Of a stretch of 64,000 bases of DNA, positions 38,419 to 47,733 are shown one piece after another. How positions within the stretch are numbered: the first letter of the stretch is position 1; every line of letters starts with the position of its first letter. The stretch spans positions 1,273,001 to 1,337,000 of the forward strand of contig NZ_AP017652.1 of the NCBI RefSeq assembly GCF_002355895.1, written 5' to 3'. The position numbers and the translations under genes are program-made. Below the pieces are notes generated by a model. It saw only the letters and a list, made by a program, of their open reading frames with translations, ran no database searches and was not told the DNA's origin. This DNA comes from Streptococcus sp. NPS 308. Its GTDB lineage: Bacteria; Bacillota; Bacilli; Lactobacillales; Streptococcaceae.

Positions 38419-39762
38419 TTAAAATGTTTGGCGTTTAGCTTTACGCTCGGCACGGCCACGCGCACGATTTTCAGCACGCTTGGTTTTGCGACGTTTTTCA
38501 TCTACCGCCCATTGAATCTTCTTCTTATAGCCTGGTTTGACTTTTTTCTTTTTCTTTTTGACTAAGCCAATCATTTCAATATCAAGCTTATCCTGCTTCT
38601 TTTCACGGTTGGCACGACGATCACGGTCATAGGTATCTTGGAACTCTCCGTCTTTAATCATCTTAGGAATAAACTTGATTCCTAATTTCTCCAACTCACG
38701 GATATCCGAGTCATCGCTTGGCTGGTAAAGCGTAATAGCTATACCAGGTAGACCATTACGTCCAGTACGTCCCACACGGTGAACAAAGAAGGACAAGTCT
38801 TGAGGAATGGCGTCATTGATGACATGACTAACACCTTCAATATCAATTCCACGCGCTGCCAAGTCCGTTGCGACAATGTACTCAAAATCAAGATTTTTCA
38901 CCTGATTCATGATCCGCTTGCGCTCACGAGGAGCAATATCCCCATGAATCTTAGCCACCTTCAAACCTTGAGCTGTTAGATATGTATGCAATTCATCTGC
39001 ACGCGTCTTGGTATTAACAAAAATCATGGCTAGATATGGTTGCATGGCTTGCGTCAACTCATAAATCTGAGCATTTTTATCTCGTCCCTTGGTCGAAATC
39101 AACCAGTTATCAATGGTATCGGAGATGACTGTTTTTGTTTTGATTTTTTCCATAACAGGATTTGACAAATATTTTTTCAAGAAAGGCTGCAACTTCTGTG
39201 GAATGGTTGCTGAAAAGACCATGAATTGCAAGTCTTTAGGAAGGCTTCCTGCTATCTTATCAACTGTCTCTAAGAATCCCATATCCAAGGTCATATCGGC
39301 TTCATCGACAACAAAGGTCTTAGCCTTATGAATAGCCAGATCACCAGATTTTACCAAGTCATAGATACGACCTGGAGTCCCGATGACAATGTGGGGCTGG
39401 TTACTTGCCAATTTATCAATCTGACGTGCCTTATCCGTCCCCCCCACATAATTAACCACACGAACTTCGACATCCGAGTGGGCCGCAATCTGACGTGCTG
39501 CTTGGTAGATCTGAGTAGCTAACTCACGACTTGGAGCAGTAATGACCGCCTGCACACTATCGCTAGTTTCATCTAATTGCTGGAAAATTGGTAACAAGAA
39601 AGTATGAGTCTTTCCAGAACCTGTTTTTGATTCACCAACCAAGTCACGACCTGCCAAGACTATAGGAATTAACTTATCTTGAACCTCTGTAGGAGTTGTA
39701 TAATTCAACTCCTCCAAAGCCTTTTCTATATAATTTTTAAACTGAAATTTCGTAAATGACAT
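38419..39762 (-). CDS. DEAD-box RNA helicase
   Basis: 447 residues. Motif I SKTGSGKT, motif II DEAD (VVDEADMTLDMG), motif III SAT, motif VI HRVGRTGRNG; a long Lys/Arg-rich C-terminal tail (VKKKKKKVKPGYKKK) that should bind RNA. Resembles the CshB/YfmL-like cold-shock and ribosome-assembly helicases of Firmicutes; exact subclass uncertain. ATG 39762 chosen over one 21 bases up because GAGGATAAT precedes it. Confidence 0.93.
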   Translation of the reverse strand: MSFTKFQFKNYIEKALEELNYTTPTEVQDKLIPIVLAGRDLVGESKTGSGKTHTFLLPIFQQLDETSDSVQAVITAPSRELATQIYQAARQIAAHSDVEVRVVNYVGGTDKARQIDKLASNQPHIVIGTPGRIYDLVKSGDLAIHKAKTFVVDEADMTLDMGFLETVDKIAGSLPKDLQFMVFSATIPQKLQPFLKKYLSNPVMEKIKTKTVISDTIDNWLISTKGRDKNAQIYELTQAMQPYLAMIFVNTKTRADELHTYLTAQGLKVAKIHGDIAPRERKRIMNQVKNLDFEYIVATDLAARGIDIEGVSHVINDAIPQDLSFFVHRVGRTGRNGLPGIAITLYQPSDDSDIRELEKLGIKFIPKMIKDGEFQDTYDRDRRANREKKQDKLDIEMIGLVKKKKKKVKPGYKKKIQWAVDEKRRKTKRAENRARGRAERKAKRQTF

Positions 39763-39866
39763 ATTATCCTCGATTCTATTCATCTAACCATTATACCATA
39801 TTTTGAACATTTTCAGTAGTTAAGTCCGACTAGCAAAAAATGAAAGGGATTGCTCCCTTTCATTTT

Positions 39867-40682
39867 CTATTTCCAGTGTAAAACGGCATTCAAACCATAG
39901 TGGTCACTGACTTGCGGACTATTCTGACCATCAAAAATTACATGCAAGCTTTCTACTTCTAACTCTTTCGTTGTAAAGACGTAGTCGATTCGAAGTGGTT
40001 CAGAATTACCTTTCCAGCCATCAATTTCTGGTGGTACTGTATGGCGGCCACTTCTCTCCTTAGCAACTTCAAAAGCATCTTGTAACTCTAGAGGACTAGC
40101 TAGGATAGCTTGATAACCTTCCTGACCAGCTGGGTTATTGAAATCTCCAGCTAGTAAAAGAGGTTTCTTTAAATCCTTCAGTACAGCCTCAAATCGTGCC
40201 CATTCTTCCTGAAAACCTTTATCCCACCATGAAAGATGGACGCTTGCAAGAGCGAGTTCCTTACCTTCAACTTCTGTCTCAACCAAGGCGACACGGCGAG
40301 TATGGTAGTCTGTTGGATCATCTACATCCGAAACCAAAATCTCACGCGCTTGAATAGGTGTCTTGGATAAGATAGCAACACCCTCATGGTAGCGGTCATA
40401 ACCGATATGGTTATAGGCCCAGGTCCAATAGTAGCTTCTTCCTTTCTCAGCCAATTTTTCAACCAAAAGTCTAACATAGTGGTCTTGGTGAATTGGCTCT
40501 GCCGCTGGCAAAGCTTGATAGAGGGCATTAACCTCCACCTCAGGAGAAGTGATTTCCTGATTGATTTCTTGGAAACAAATCAAATCATAGTCTTTATCAA
40601 GAATATCTTGGAGCAAGAGCTGGAATTTTTCTTCTGCTTCTTTCTCCATCCAACTATGGGTATTGAGTGTTAAAAATTTCAT
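39867..40682 (-). CDS. Endonuclease/exonuclease/phosphatase-family hydrolase
   Basis: 271 residues with the EEP fold: LTLNTHSW (metal site Asn), ICFQEIN (catalytic Glu), LLAGDFNNPAG (Asp/Asn) and SDHYGL (Asp-His). The family includes phosphodiesterases, nucleases and sphingomyelinase-like enzymes; no signal peptide, so cytosolic. Substrate unknown. Confidence 0.85.
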   Translation of the reverse strand: MKFLTLNTHSWMEKEAEEKFQLLLQDILDKDYDLICFQEINQEITSPEVEVNALYQALPAAEPIHQDHYVRLLVEKLAEKGRSYYWTWAYNHIGYDRYHEGVAILSKTPIQAREILVSDVDDPTDYHTRRVALVETEVEGKELALASVHLSWWDKGFQEEWARFEAVLKDLKKPLLLAGDFNNPAGQEGYQAILASPLELQDAFEVAKERSGRHTVPPEIDGWKGNSEPLRIDYVFTTKELEVESLHVIFDGQNSPQVSDHYGLNAVLHWK

Positions 40683-40696
40683 GCTTTTCTCCTAAA

Positions 40697-40726
40697 ACAA
40701 GAGGTTGGAAAACAGCTTCCAACCTC
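40697..40726 (-). terminator. Terminator of ptsG
   Basis: GAGGTTGGAA / TTCCAACCTC with a 6-base loop; minus-strand TTGTTTT follows. Confidence 0.85.
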
Positions 40727-40733
40727 AAGTATA

Positions 40734-42920
40734 TTACAATTCTACTTTTGCAACTGCTGTTTTCGCTGCAAGAGAACCAGTTTGTTCTAATTTAACAGAT
40801 TTAATCGCTTCGGCATTTGTGAAGACAACCACTGTTGAAGTTTCACGATCTGCTGCACGGATAGCATCCAAGTCAGCTGTAACAAGAAGATCACCAGCAG
40901 CAACCTTTTGTCCTTCAGCTACGTGAACTGTAAATGGTTTTCCTTCAAGACTTACTGTGTCCAAACCGATGTGAACAAGTACTTCAAGACCTGCTTCAGT
41001 CACAAGACCAAGAGCATGTTTAGTTGGGAAGACACTTGATACAGTACCAGAAACTGGAGATACGATATTTCCATTTGCTGGTTCTACTGCGAAACCGTCA
41101 CCCATCATTTTTTGAGCAAAAACAGGATCTTTAACTTCGCTCAATTCAACAACTTGACCGTCAGCTACTGAATAAACTTCCTCTGTTACACCTTTGTAGT
41201 GTACAGTGTTTTGTTGAGCTTCAGTCATTTGACTTGGAAGAGTTTCAGGAATAATTTCACCTGAGTCAAGGATATCTTGGATATCAGATTTCAATACGTC
41301 AGCTTTTGGTCCGTAGATAGCTTGGACACCTTGTCCTTTCATGACAAGACCCATAGCTCCTTCTGCTTTCCATTGTTCCTCAGTACCAACGCGATCTGCA
41401 TCTTTAACAGTTACACGAAGACGAGTCATACATGCATCAACATCTACGATATTTGCACGACCACCAAGAAGGTTAATGATATTTACGGCTTGAGAAGCTG
41501 CTGCAACTTTTGGAGTTCCAGAAGCTGCTTCTTCTGATGCTCCTTCAGCTGTTTCGTAGTTTCCGTTACGTCCTGGGGTTGCGTAGTTGAATTTCTTGAT
41601 CATGAAGTTGGCAATGAAGTACATGATAACCGCAAAGAGAACAGTTACCCAGATAAAGTTAACGATATCCATACCAATACCAGCATTAATTGCCAATGGT
41701 GTACGAGTCAAGAATTCAATTGAACCGAATGAGTGGACACGAAGGTGAACAATATCTGCCATAGCAAAGGCAGCACCTTGAACTACTGAATAAACAAGGT
41801 AAAGCGGTGTCGCGATGAACATGAACATGTACTCGATTGGTTCAGTAACCCCTGTCAAGAATGTTGCAAGGGCTGTCGCAATCATCATACCCTTGTATTG
41901 GTGTTTCTTGTCAGCATCAACATTGCGGTAGATAGCAACGATGACACCCATCAAGATACCAAATGAACCGATCATTTGTCCAACTTTGAAACGAGCTGGA
42001 TGTACTGTATCTAACAAGTGTTGGTATTGACCAGCATCAGTACCTTTAAGGTTTACAAGGTCTGTTACCCATGCAAGCCAAAGTGGATCTTGACCAAATA
42101 CTTGGCTACCTTTTGCTGCACCAGTTAAGACTTCATAAGTACCACCAAGAGCTGTGTAGTTCATTGGGATAGTCAACATGTGGTGAAGACCAAATGGCAA
42201 GAGCAAACGCTCCAAAGTACCATACAAGAATGGTGCTAAAATTGGTGCAGTTTCTTGAGAGTTTGCAATCCAGATACCAAAGCTATTGATACCTGTTTGA
42301 ACAAGTGGCCAGAAAATTGAAAGAACAATAGCAGCAATTACTGAACGAACAATAACTACAAACGGTACAAAACGTTTTCCGTTAAAGAATGAAAGTGCAT
42401 CAGGAAGCTTACGGAAGTTATAGTATTTGTTAAAGGCAGTTGCCCCTATAAAACCAGAAATAATCCCTACGAAAACACCCATGTTAAGTGCTGGAGCTTC
42501 CATAACACTGATAAAGTAATCAGAAACTTTGATTGACCCACCCAATAGTGTTGAAACCATAGCATTTGGATCTTTTAGCATATCGCCAGATACGCCAAAG
42601 ATTGTACCTGTGATACGGTTAATAAGGATAAAGGCAAGACCAGCAGCAAAAGCACCACCAGCGCGTTCTTTAGCCCAGCTTCCTCCGATAGCAAGGGCGA
42701 ACAAGATATGAAGGTTAACGATAACTCCCCAACCGATTTGCTCTAGTACACCACCAGTAATTACAAGTGGTGAAAAGTTAGGGTTAATCATCACGAGCGA
42801 CTTACCAATTGAAATCATCAATCCAGCCGCTGGCATAACAGCGATAACCACCATCAAAGCCTTACCGAATTTTTGCCAAAACTCGAAAGACAAGACATTT
42901 TTGAATGTAGCTTTCATCAT
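40734..42920 (-). CDS. ptsG: PTS glucose-type EIICBA permease
   Basis: 728 residues. Order IIC-IIB-IIA: hydrophobic IIC to about 445 with LPFGLHHMLTIPMNY and FLTGVTEPIEYMFMF, an Ala/Glu linker, IIB with phospho-Cys497 (DVDACMTRLRV), and IIA with phospho-His650 (LVHIGLDTVSL). Takes up and phosphorylates glucose (possibly also other hexoses) using HPr. Highly biased codons. Preceded by a cre-like palindrome in the leader, implying CcpA control. Confidence 0.96.
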   Translation of the reverse strand: MMKATFKNVLSFEFWQKFGKALMVVIAVMPAAGLMISIGKSLVMINPNFSPLVITGGVLEQIGWGVIVNLHILFALAIGGSWAKERAGGAFAAGLAFILINRITGTIFGVSGDMLKDPNAMVSTLLGGSIKVSDYFISVMEAPALNMGVFVGIISGFIGATAFNKYYNFRKLPDALSFFNGKRFVPFVVIVRSVIAAIVLSIFWPLVQTGINSFGIWIANSQETAPILAPFLYGTLERLLLPFGLHHMLTIPMNYTALGGTYEVLTGAAKGSQVFGQDPLWLAWVTDLVNLKGTDAGQYQHLLDTVHPARFKVGQMIGSFGILMGVIVAIYRNVDADKKHQYKGMMIATALATFLTGVTEPIEYMFMFIATPLYLVYSVVQGAAFAMADIVHLRVHSFGSIEFLTRTPLAINAGIGMDIVNFIWVTVLFAVIMYFIANFMIKKFNYATPGRNGNYETAEGASEEAASGTPKVAAASQAVNIINLLGGRANIVDVDACMTRLRVTVKDADRVGTEEQWKAEGAMGLVMKGQGVQAIYGPKADVLKSDIQDILDSGEIIPETLPSQMTEAQQNTVHYKGVTEEVYSVADGQVVELSEVKDPVFAQKMMGDGFAVEPANGNIVSPVSGTVSSVFPTKHALGLVTEAGLEVLVHIGLDTVSLEGKPFTVHVAEGQKVAAGDLLVTADLDAIRAADRETSTVVVFTNAEAIKSVKLEQTGSLAAKTAVAKVEL

Positions 42921-42945
42921 TCAAATCTCCTTTATTTTATTTTAG

Positions 42946-42995
42946 GCAAACGTTTTACGAAAACGTTTGCACCAACTTATATACTAATTATACCA
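42946..42995 (-). promoter_or_regulatory. ptsG promoter and cre-like 25-bp palindrome
   Basis: Extended -10 TGGTATAAT (hexamer 42987-42992). Ten to 35 bases downstream lies a palindrome (42946-42970) with 11-bp arms GCAAACGTTTT / AAAACGTTTGC around ACG. Part of it (CGAAAACGTTTGCA) fits the cre consensus at 12 of 14 positions. Being in the transcribed leader, a bound CcpA-type protein could act as a roadblock; it might also serve another LacI-family regulator. Confidence 0.7.
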
Positions 42996-43060
42996 CTTTT
43001 TATTTTTTTGTAAAGGCTTTTATAGAAAAAAATTCTCCTTTTTCTTAAATTTTTATACAA

Positions 43061-43090
43061 AAAAGAGAAGTTCTTTAAAACTTCTCTTTT
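43061..43090 (-). terminator. Terminator of ftsEX
   Basis: AAAAGAGAAGTT / AACTTCTCTTTT with a 6-base loop, U-rich on both strands. Confidence 0.85.
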
Positions 43091-43140
43091 AAACTGTCTG
43101 GATATTTCCACTAAGCTATGCAATTTGCATTGATATCCAA

Positions 43141-44067
43141 TTAAATTTTCAAGAATCGACGCATTGAAATTCCTGATCCGATTGATCCAATGAAGATTCC
43201 GATGACAAACAAGAGAACTGTCATCAAAGGAATAAATAGATCTGGCGTAATCATGGATAGGTTTTGACCAACCAAGGATTTATTGACAGACTGGTAAACC
43301 ATATTGTAGATAAAGAATACTAGGACTGAAGGAATAGCTGCTCCAAATAAACCAATGAAGGCACCTTCCAACAAGAATGGACCACGGATGTAACTATTCT
43401 TAGCTCCTACCAGACGCATAATCTGAATTTCACGGCTACGCGAAATAATGGTGATACGAATGGTATTGGAAATCAAGAAGACCGCGATGAAAATCAAGAG
43501 TCCTGCAATAATCAATCCCCACACACGGATGAAGGAAGCTAGTTCAAAGAGTCGTTGAGTGTTGGCTCCACCATCTTGAACTTCTGAAACTCCCTCGATT
43601 TTCTTAGCATCTTCAGCTACTTTCTTTACATCACTTGGAGATTTGGTATCTACGATATAGGCATCATAGAGTGGGTTGGCATCCCCTTCAAAGACCTTCC
43701 AGTCATCCCCCATCGTTTCAGTCAATTTTTGGTATTGCTCCTCTTTACTTGAGAAGGTAACGCTTTTTACAGCTGGCATAGCTTTCAAAGCATCATAGAC
43801 CTTGTGATAGTCATTGTTGGTAACTGTCTGACCTTCTTTTTCAATCGTTTCACTGTTATCTGCCACATCCTTACGAATGTAAACCATGACACGAACGTTG
43901 TTTTCAATATCGGTAGCCAGTTTAGCTGTGTTAAAAATTACGGATGCAAACAGGGCAACGAGCGTCAAGGTAATCATAACCGAGCTCACTGCTGCTACTG
44001 TCATCCAGCCATTTCGCTTTAAACTTTTTAGTGATTCAAATAAATGGCGAAAAAATCTACTAATCAT
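43141..44067 (-). CDS. ftsX: Cell-division ABC-transporter-like permease FtsX
   Basis: 308 residues, four membrane spans: one near the N-terminus (MTVAAVSSVMITLTLVALFA), a large extracellular domain (about 50-170) that in pneumococcus contacts the hydrolase PcsB, and three C-terminal spans. ATG 44067 gives the usual N-terminus MISRFFRHLFESLK; a second ATG at 44076 is possible. Its start overlaps the ftsE stop by 8 bases. Confidence 0.95.
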   Translation of the reverse strand: MISRFFRHLFESLKSLKRNGWMTVAAVSSVMITLTLVALFASVIFNTAKLATDIENNVRVMVYIRKDVADNSETIEKEGQTVTNNDYHKVYDALKAMPAVKSVTFSSKEEQYQKLTETMGDDWKVFEGDANPLYDAYIVDTKSPSDVKKVAEDAKKIEGVSEVQDGGANTQRLFELASFIRVWGLIIAGLLIFIAVFLISNTIRITIISRSREIQIMRLVGAKNSYIRGPFLLEGAFIGLFGAAIPSVLVFFIYNMVYQSVNKSLVGQNLSMITPDLFIPLMTVLLFVIGIFIGSIGSGISMRRFLKI

Positions 44068-44752
44068 CGTATCCATATTCTCCTTTTGCTTCGTCACGAA
44101 CGACACGGCCATTTTCAATGGCAATGACACGGTGGCGCAAGGTATTTACAATCTGGCTATTATGGGTAGCCATCAATACTGTAGTACCTTGGAGATTGAT
44201 GCGTTCCAACAGATTCATAATTTCCCAAGAATTATCTGGGTCCAAGTTTCCTGTCGGCTCATCGGCAATCAAGACTTTCGGATTGTTGACAATCGCGCGA
44301 GCAATGGCAATCCGTTGTTGCTCTCCACCTGAAAGTTCATTAGGGAATGAACGAACCTTATGTTTCAAACCAACTAGGTCCAAAACTTCCATCACACGTT
44401 TTTTAATGGTACGGCGGTTCTCACCGATTACTTCCATTGCATAGGCAATATTTTCATAAACGGTTTTCTTTGGCAAGAGTTTGTAGTCTTGAAAGACAAC
44501 TCCAACACTACGACGAAGAAGAGGAATATCTTTCTTCTTGATTTTAACCAAATTAAAACCTGCAACTGTTAAACTACCTTTTTCAATCTTTACTTCTCGA
44601 TATAAAGCTCGAATAAAGGTGGACTTCCCTGCTCCAGAAGGTCCTACGATATAGGCAAATTCTCCTGGTTCAATAGTGACAGACACACCACGCAAGGCAG
44701 TCGTCCCGTTGTCATACTTTTTGACAACATCTCGCATTTCAATGATTGACAT
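44060..44752 (-). CDS. ftsE: Cell-division ATP-binding protein FtsE
   Basis: 230 residues. Walker A GPSGAGKSTFI, signature LSGGEQQR, Walker B VLIADEPTGNLDP, H-loop MATHNSQ. Cytosolic partner of FtsX; the complex drives peptidoglycan hydrolysis at the septum. Coupled to ftsX by overlap and 17 bases after prfB, so prfB-ftsE-ftsX is probably one transcript. Confidence 0.97.
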   Translation of the reverse strand: MSIIEMRDVVKKYDNGTTALRGVSVTIEPGEFAYIVGPSGAGKSTFIRALYREVKIEKGSLTVAGFNLVKIKKKDIPLLRRSVGVVFQDYKLLPKKTVYENIAYAMEVIGENRRTIKKRVMEVLDLVGLKHKVRSFPNELSGGEQQRIAIARAIVNNPKVLIADEPTGNLDPDNSWEIMNLLERINLQGTTVLMATHNSQIVNTLRHRVIAIENGRVVRDEAKGEYGYDD

Positions 44753-44769
44753 GTGAGTTCCTTTCTATC

Positions 44770-45865
44770 TTAGCTGATTCTCCATTTGAGATAGGCATCG
44801 ATGAAACCATCTAAATCTCCATCCATAACCTTATCTACTTGGGCAACTTCAAAGCTCGTACGGTGATCTTTCACCATGGTATAAGGTGTGAAGACATAAG
44901 AACGGATCTGACTTCCCCAAGTGATTTCTTTTTTCTCGCCTTTGAGGGAATCGACTTCTGCTGCTTTCTTTTCTTGCTCCATTTGATAGAGCTTAGCCTG
45001 CAACATCTTCATAGCACGATCTCTATTTCCATACTGGGTACGATCGACTGTCGATTGAACGACTGTCCCCGTAGGAATGTGCGTCAAACGCACACCTGTT
45101 GAAACTTTATTGACGTTCTGTCCACCAGCACCACCTGAACGGAAGGTATCCATCTTGATATCGTCGTCACGGATTTCTACTTCGATGGTATCATCTAACT
45201 CAGGCATAACTTCCACAGAAGTAAACGAAGTGTGACGACGTTTAGCAGAGTCAAATGGTGAAATACGGACCAAACGGTGAACACCCATTTCCGACTTGAG
45301 AAGACCGTAGGCATTTGGACCTTCAAAGGACAAGGTCACAGACTTGATGCCCGCTTCATCACCAGCTTGGTAATCCAAGACTTCAACTTTAAAGCCTTTT
45401 GCATTTCCATAACGAGTGTACATACGAAGTAACATATCGCCCCAGTCCTGAGCCTCAGTCCCGCCTGAACCTGGATGAATTTCCAAAATTGCATTATTAT
45501 GGTCATAAGGTTCTGACAAGAGAAGCGTCATCTCATAGCTGGTCATCATCTTATCCAACTCAGTTAGTTGCTCTACCAGTTCATCATGGACTGACTCGTC
45601 TTCTGCTAAAAAGTCTAATAAAATTTCAACTTCATCCTGCGACTCCTCCATTTTATGGAAGGTGTTGTAGGTATTTTTTAATTCATTTAATTCTTGCGAC
45701 GTTTTTTGGGCCGCAATATTATCGTTCCAAAAATCAGGTTCTGTCATCTTGTTCTCCAAGATGGCAATCTCTTCCTCTAATCCTTCGAGGTCAAAGAGAC
45801 CCCCTGAAAGAAGCTAATTTTTCACGATTTGCATCAATTTTTTGACGAATTTCTGAAATGTCCAT
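44770..45865 (-). CDS. prfB: Peptide chain release factor 2 with programmed +1 frameshift
   Basis: Two frames make one 364-residue protein. From ATG 45863-45865 the first 24 codons ([20 protein letters not shown]...) end at CTT TGA (TGA 45791-45793), with AGGGGG just upstream as the internal Shine-Dalgarno. Skipping one base gives CTT GAC and opens the long frame to 44770. The catalytic GGQ ([15 protein letters not shown]) is present. RF2 reads UGA and UAA, so low RF2 raises frameshifting: autoregulation. GTATTTATGG gives the start; spacing from GGAG is 5. Confidence 0.96.
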
Positions 45866-45950
45866 AAATACTCCTTTTCATATCGTTTTATTATACCATA
45901 ATCTCTCATTTCTTTCCATATTTTGCTTTTTTATGCTTTTATTGCCCAAC

Positions 45951-45973
45951 AAAAAGAGGCTCTAAAGCCTCTG
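45951..45973 (-). terminator. Terminator of the CBS-domain gene
   Basis: AGAGGCT / AGCCTCT with a 4-base loop; minus-strand TTTTTGTTG follows. Confidence 0.82.
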
Positions 45974-45975
45974 GT

Positions 45976-46632
45976 TTAAAGGATTTTTGCAGAGGTTCGA
46001 GCAATCTCCTCTACTTGAATTCCTTCTCTTTCAAATTTTTCTTTTAAGGAATCTAGGTCAATCATTCCATCAATTTGAACCTCAATGACAACCTTACCAT
46101 CCTTACGAGGGATATTAACTGTGTGAGAAATATTCAAATTTTCCTCAACAATCAAGGTCACGATTTTTCCTAAAACTCCGACCTCGTTTTCCGTAATAAA
46201 ACGAACACGAATCCCTTCTTCTCCATAACCAGCGATTTCCAAAAAGGCTTGGAAGACATCGCGGTCCGTAATCACTCCATATACCTGCTGGTTATCAACA
46301 ACCGGTAAAATGCCAATCTTGTTTTTCAACATCAGGTAGGTCGCATCCTCTAGGCTTGCGTATCCAGAAACTGTCACAACATCCCGAATCATGACGTCTT
46401 TAACTTTAGTCTTATTGAGAAGATAATTCATCTCGTAGATAGAAAGACTGGTTGCTTTAGACGGACTTGCCTCTGCGATGGTTCCTTCTGTAACAAGACC
46501 AACCAATTGATCATTTTCGATAACAGGTAAACGGTGCAAGCCTTGCTCGCGCATCAAATCTGCTGCGTGTGCTACAGTCGTATCAGGACTGATATAAACT
46601 ACCTTGCGTGTCATAAAATCTTTAACTGCCAT
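45976..46632 (-). CDS. CBS-domain protein with C-terminal ACT domain (AcuB-like)
   Basis: 218 residues: two CBS motifs (about 1-60, DFMTRKVVYISPDTTVAHAA; about 75-130, VKDVMIRDVVTVSGYASLEDA) that typically bind adenine nucleotides, then an ACT-like ligand domain (VRFITENEVGVLGKIVTLIVEE). Lies downstream of the branched-chain amino-acid transporter operon, which suggests an amino-acid or nucleotide sensing role, but no function is established by sequence. Confidence 0.85.
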   Translation of the reverse strand: MAVKDFMTRKVVYISPDTTVAHAADLMREQGLHRLPVIENDQLVGLVTEGTIAEASPSKATSLSIYEMNYLLNKTKVKDVMIRDVVTVSGYASLEDATYLMLKNKIGILPVVDNQQVYGVITDRDVFQAFLEIAGYGEEGIRVRFITENEVGVLGKIVTLIVEENLNISHTVNIPRKDGKVVIEVQIDGMIDLDSLKEKFEREGIQVEEIARTSAKIL

Positions 46633-46812
46633 GAGACTTCTCCTTCTCTATTTCTACTTTCATTATACACTTTCTTAGACAATCAATCAAACGCTTTCAG
46701 ATCTTTTAAAAATTCTAAAAAAGCTAATCTCTTACAAAAAAGAGCTCTGATTTCGAGCTCTGTGAATGAGGGATTAACAATCCTCATTCGGTTTTATTTC
46801 ATCACTTAGGAA
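46633..46812. other. Intergenic segment between CBS gene and the liv tandem repeat
   Basis: Contains the CBS gene promoter region and two hairpins: AGAGCTC/GAGCTCT (near 46740-46760) and GAATGAGG/CCTCATTC (near 46765-46792). No open frame of note. Confidence 0.5.
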
Positions 46813-47026
46813 ATTGCTACGCAATCTCCATCCACAACCTAGACTGGTCTCCCAGACTAAAGGAGAATTGCATACGCAATTCTTATCCGCCGACTAAAAC
46901 AATCCACTGGTTCTGATGATTGCTACGCAATCTCTATCTTCCGACTAAAAAGGTCCCCCGGACGTTAGGGGAATTGCTTTTGCAATTCTCATCCGCCGAC
47001 TAAAACAATCCACTGGATTGTTTTAG
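46813..47026 (-). repeat. Tandem 106-bp repeat at the end of the liv operon
   Basis: Two diverged units, 46813-46918 and 46919-47024. Each has ATTGCTACGCAATCTC near its start, GAATTGCnnnnGCAATTC, and ATCCGCCGACTAAAACAATC-CACTGG. The right unit ends in a perfect 12-bp inverted repeat CTAAAACAATCC / GGATTGTTTTAG (47000-47026) containing the livF stop codon. In the left unit the matching half is lost. Appears to be a duplicated terminator region. Confidence 0.85.
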
Positions 47027-47733
47027 CCACCTAGATATGCTTTTCTGACTTCGTCTGATGCTGCGAGTTCTTTTCCTGTTCCCGATAGGACAATCTCACC
47101 TGTTTCAAGTACATAACCTCGATCAGAGATAGCAAGGGCCTTGTTAGCGTTCTGTTCAATTAGGAGAACCGTTGTTCCCTGCTTCTGGATATCTTGAATA
47201 ATATCAAAAATTTCTTGGATAAAGATCGGAGCCAGTCCCATTGACGGCTCGTCCAAAAGGAGAAGTTTAGGTGTAGACATGAGGGCACGTCCCATAGCAA
47301 GCATCTGTTGCTCACCACCAGATAGAGTTGCCGCATCTTGGTTTTTACGCTCTTCAAGACGAGGGAAACGCGAAAAGACTTTTTTCAAGTTAGCTTGATT
47401 TTCTTCACGATTTTTCTTTAAAAAGGCTCCCATTTCTAAGTTTTCCATAACAGTCAGGCCTGGAAAAACATGGCGTCCCTCAGGTACTTGTGAAAGGCCA
47501 GCAGCCACGATTTTTTGCGCTGGCAACTTTTGAATTTCTTTGCCTAAAAACTGAATTTTTCCAGCACTTGGACGAACCAGACCTGAAAGGGTACGAAGAA
47601 TAGTTGTTTTACCCGCACCATTAGCACCAATCAAAGAAACAACTTCACCTTCATTAACCTTGAAACTTACATCACGAACCGCTTGGATCATACCGTAATG
47701 CACAGAGAGGTTTTCAACTTTTAACATAGACAT
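47023..47733 (-). CDS. livF: Branched-chain amino-acid ABC transporter ATP-binding protein LivF
   Basis: 236 residues. Walker A GANGAGKTT, signature LSGGEQQM, Walker B LLLLDEPSMGLAP; the GLAP extension is typical of LivF. Last gene of livJHMGF; shares its first base with livG's last. Imports Leu/Ile/Val. Confidence 0.96.
   Translation of the reverse strand: MSMLKVENLSVHYGMIQAVRDVSFKVNEGEVVSLIGANGAGKTTILRTLSGLVRPSAGKIQFLGKEIQKLPAQKIVAAGLSQVPEGRHVFPGLTVMENLEMGAFLKKNREENQANLKKVFSRFPRLEERKNQDAATLSGGEQQMLAMGRALMSTPKLLLLDEPSMGLAPIFIQEIFDIIQDIQKQGTTVLLIEQNANKALAISDRGYVLETGEIVLSGTGKELAASDEVRKAYLGG

Noticed and set aside
45399..45845. 148-codon plus-strand frame inside prfB
   Set aside because: Antisense of a conserved gene, no expression signals.
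45766..45865. Apparent frameshift error at the prfB start
   Set aside because: AGGGGG...CTT TGA is the conserved programmed frameshift of RF2, not a sequencing or mutational error.
46813..47026. CRISPR-like array from the repeated palindromes after livF
   Set aside because: Only two imperfect 106-bp units, no regular spacers, no cas genes.
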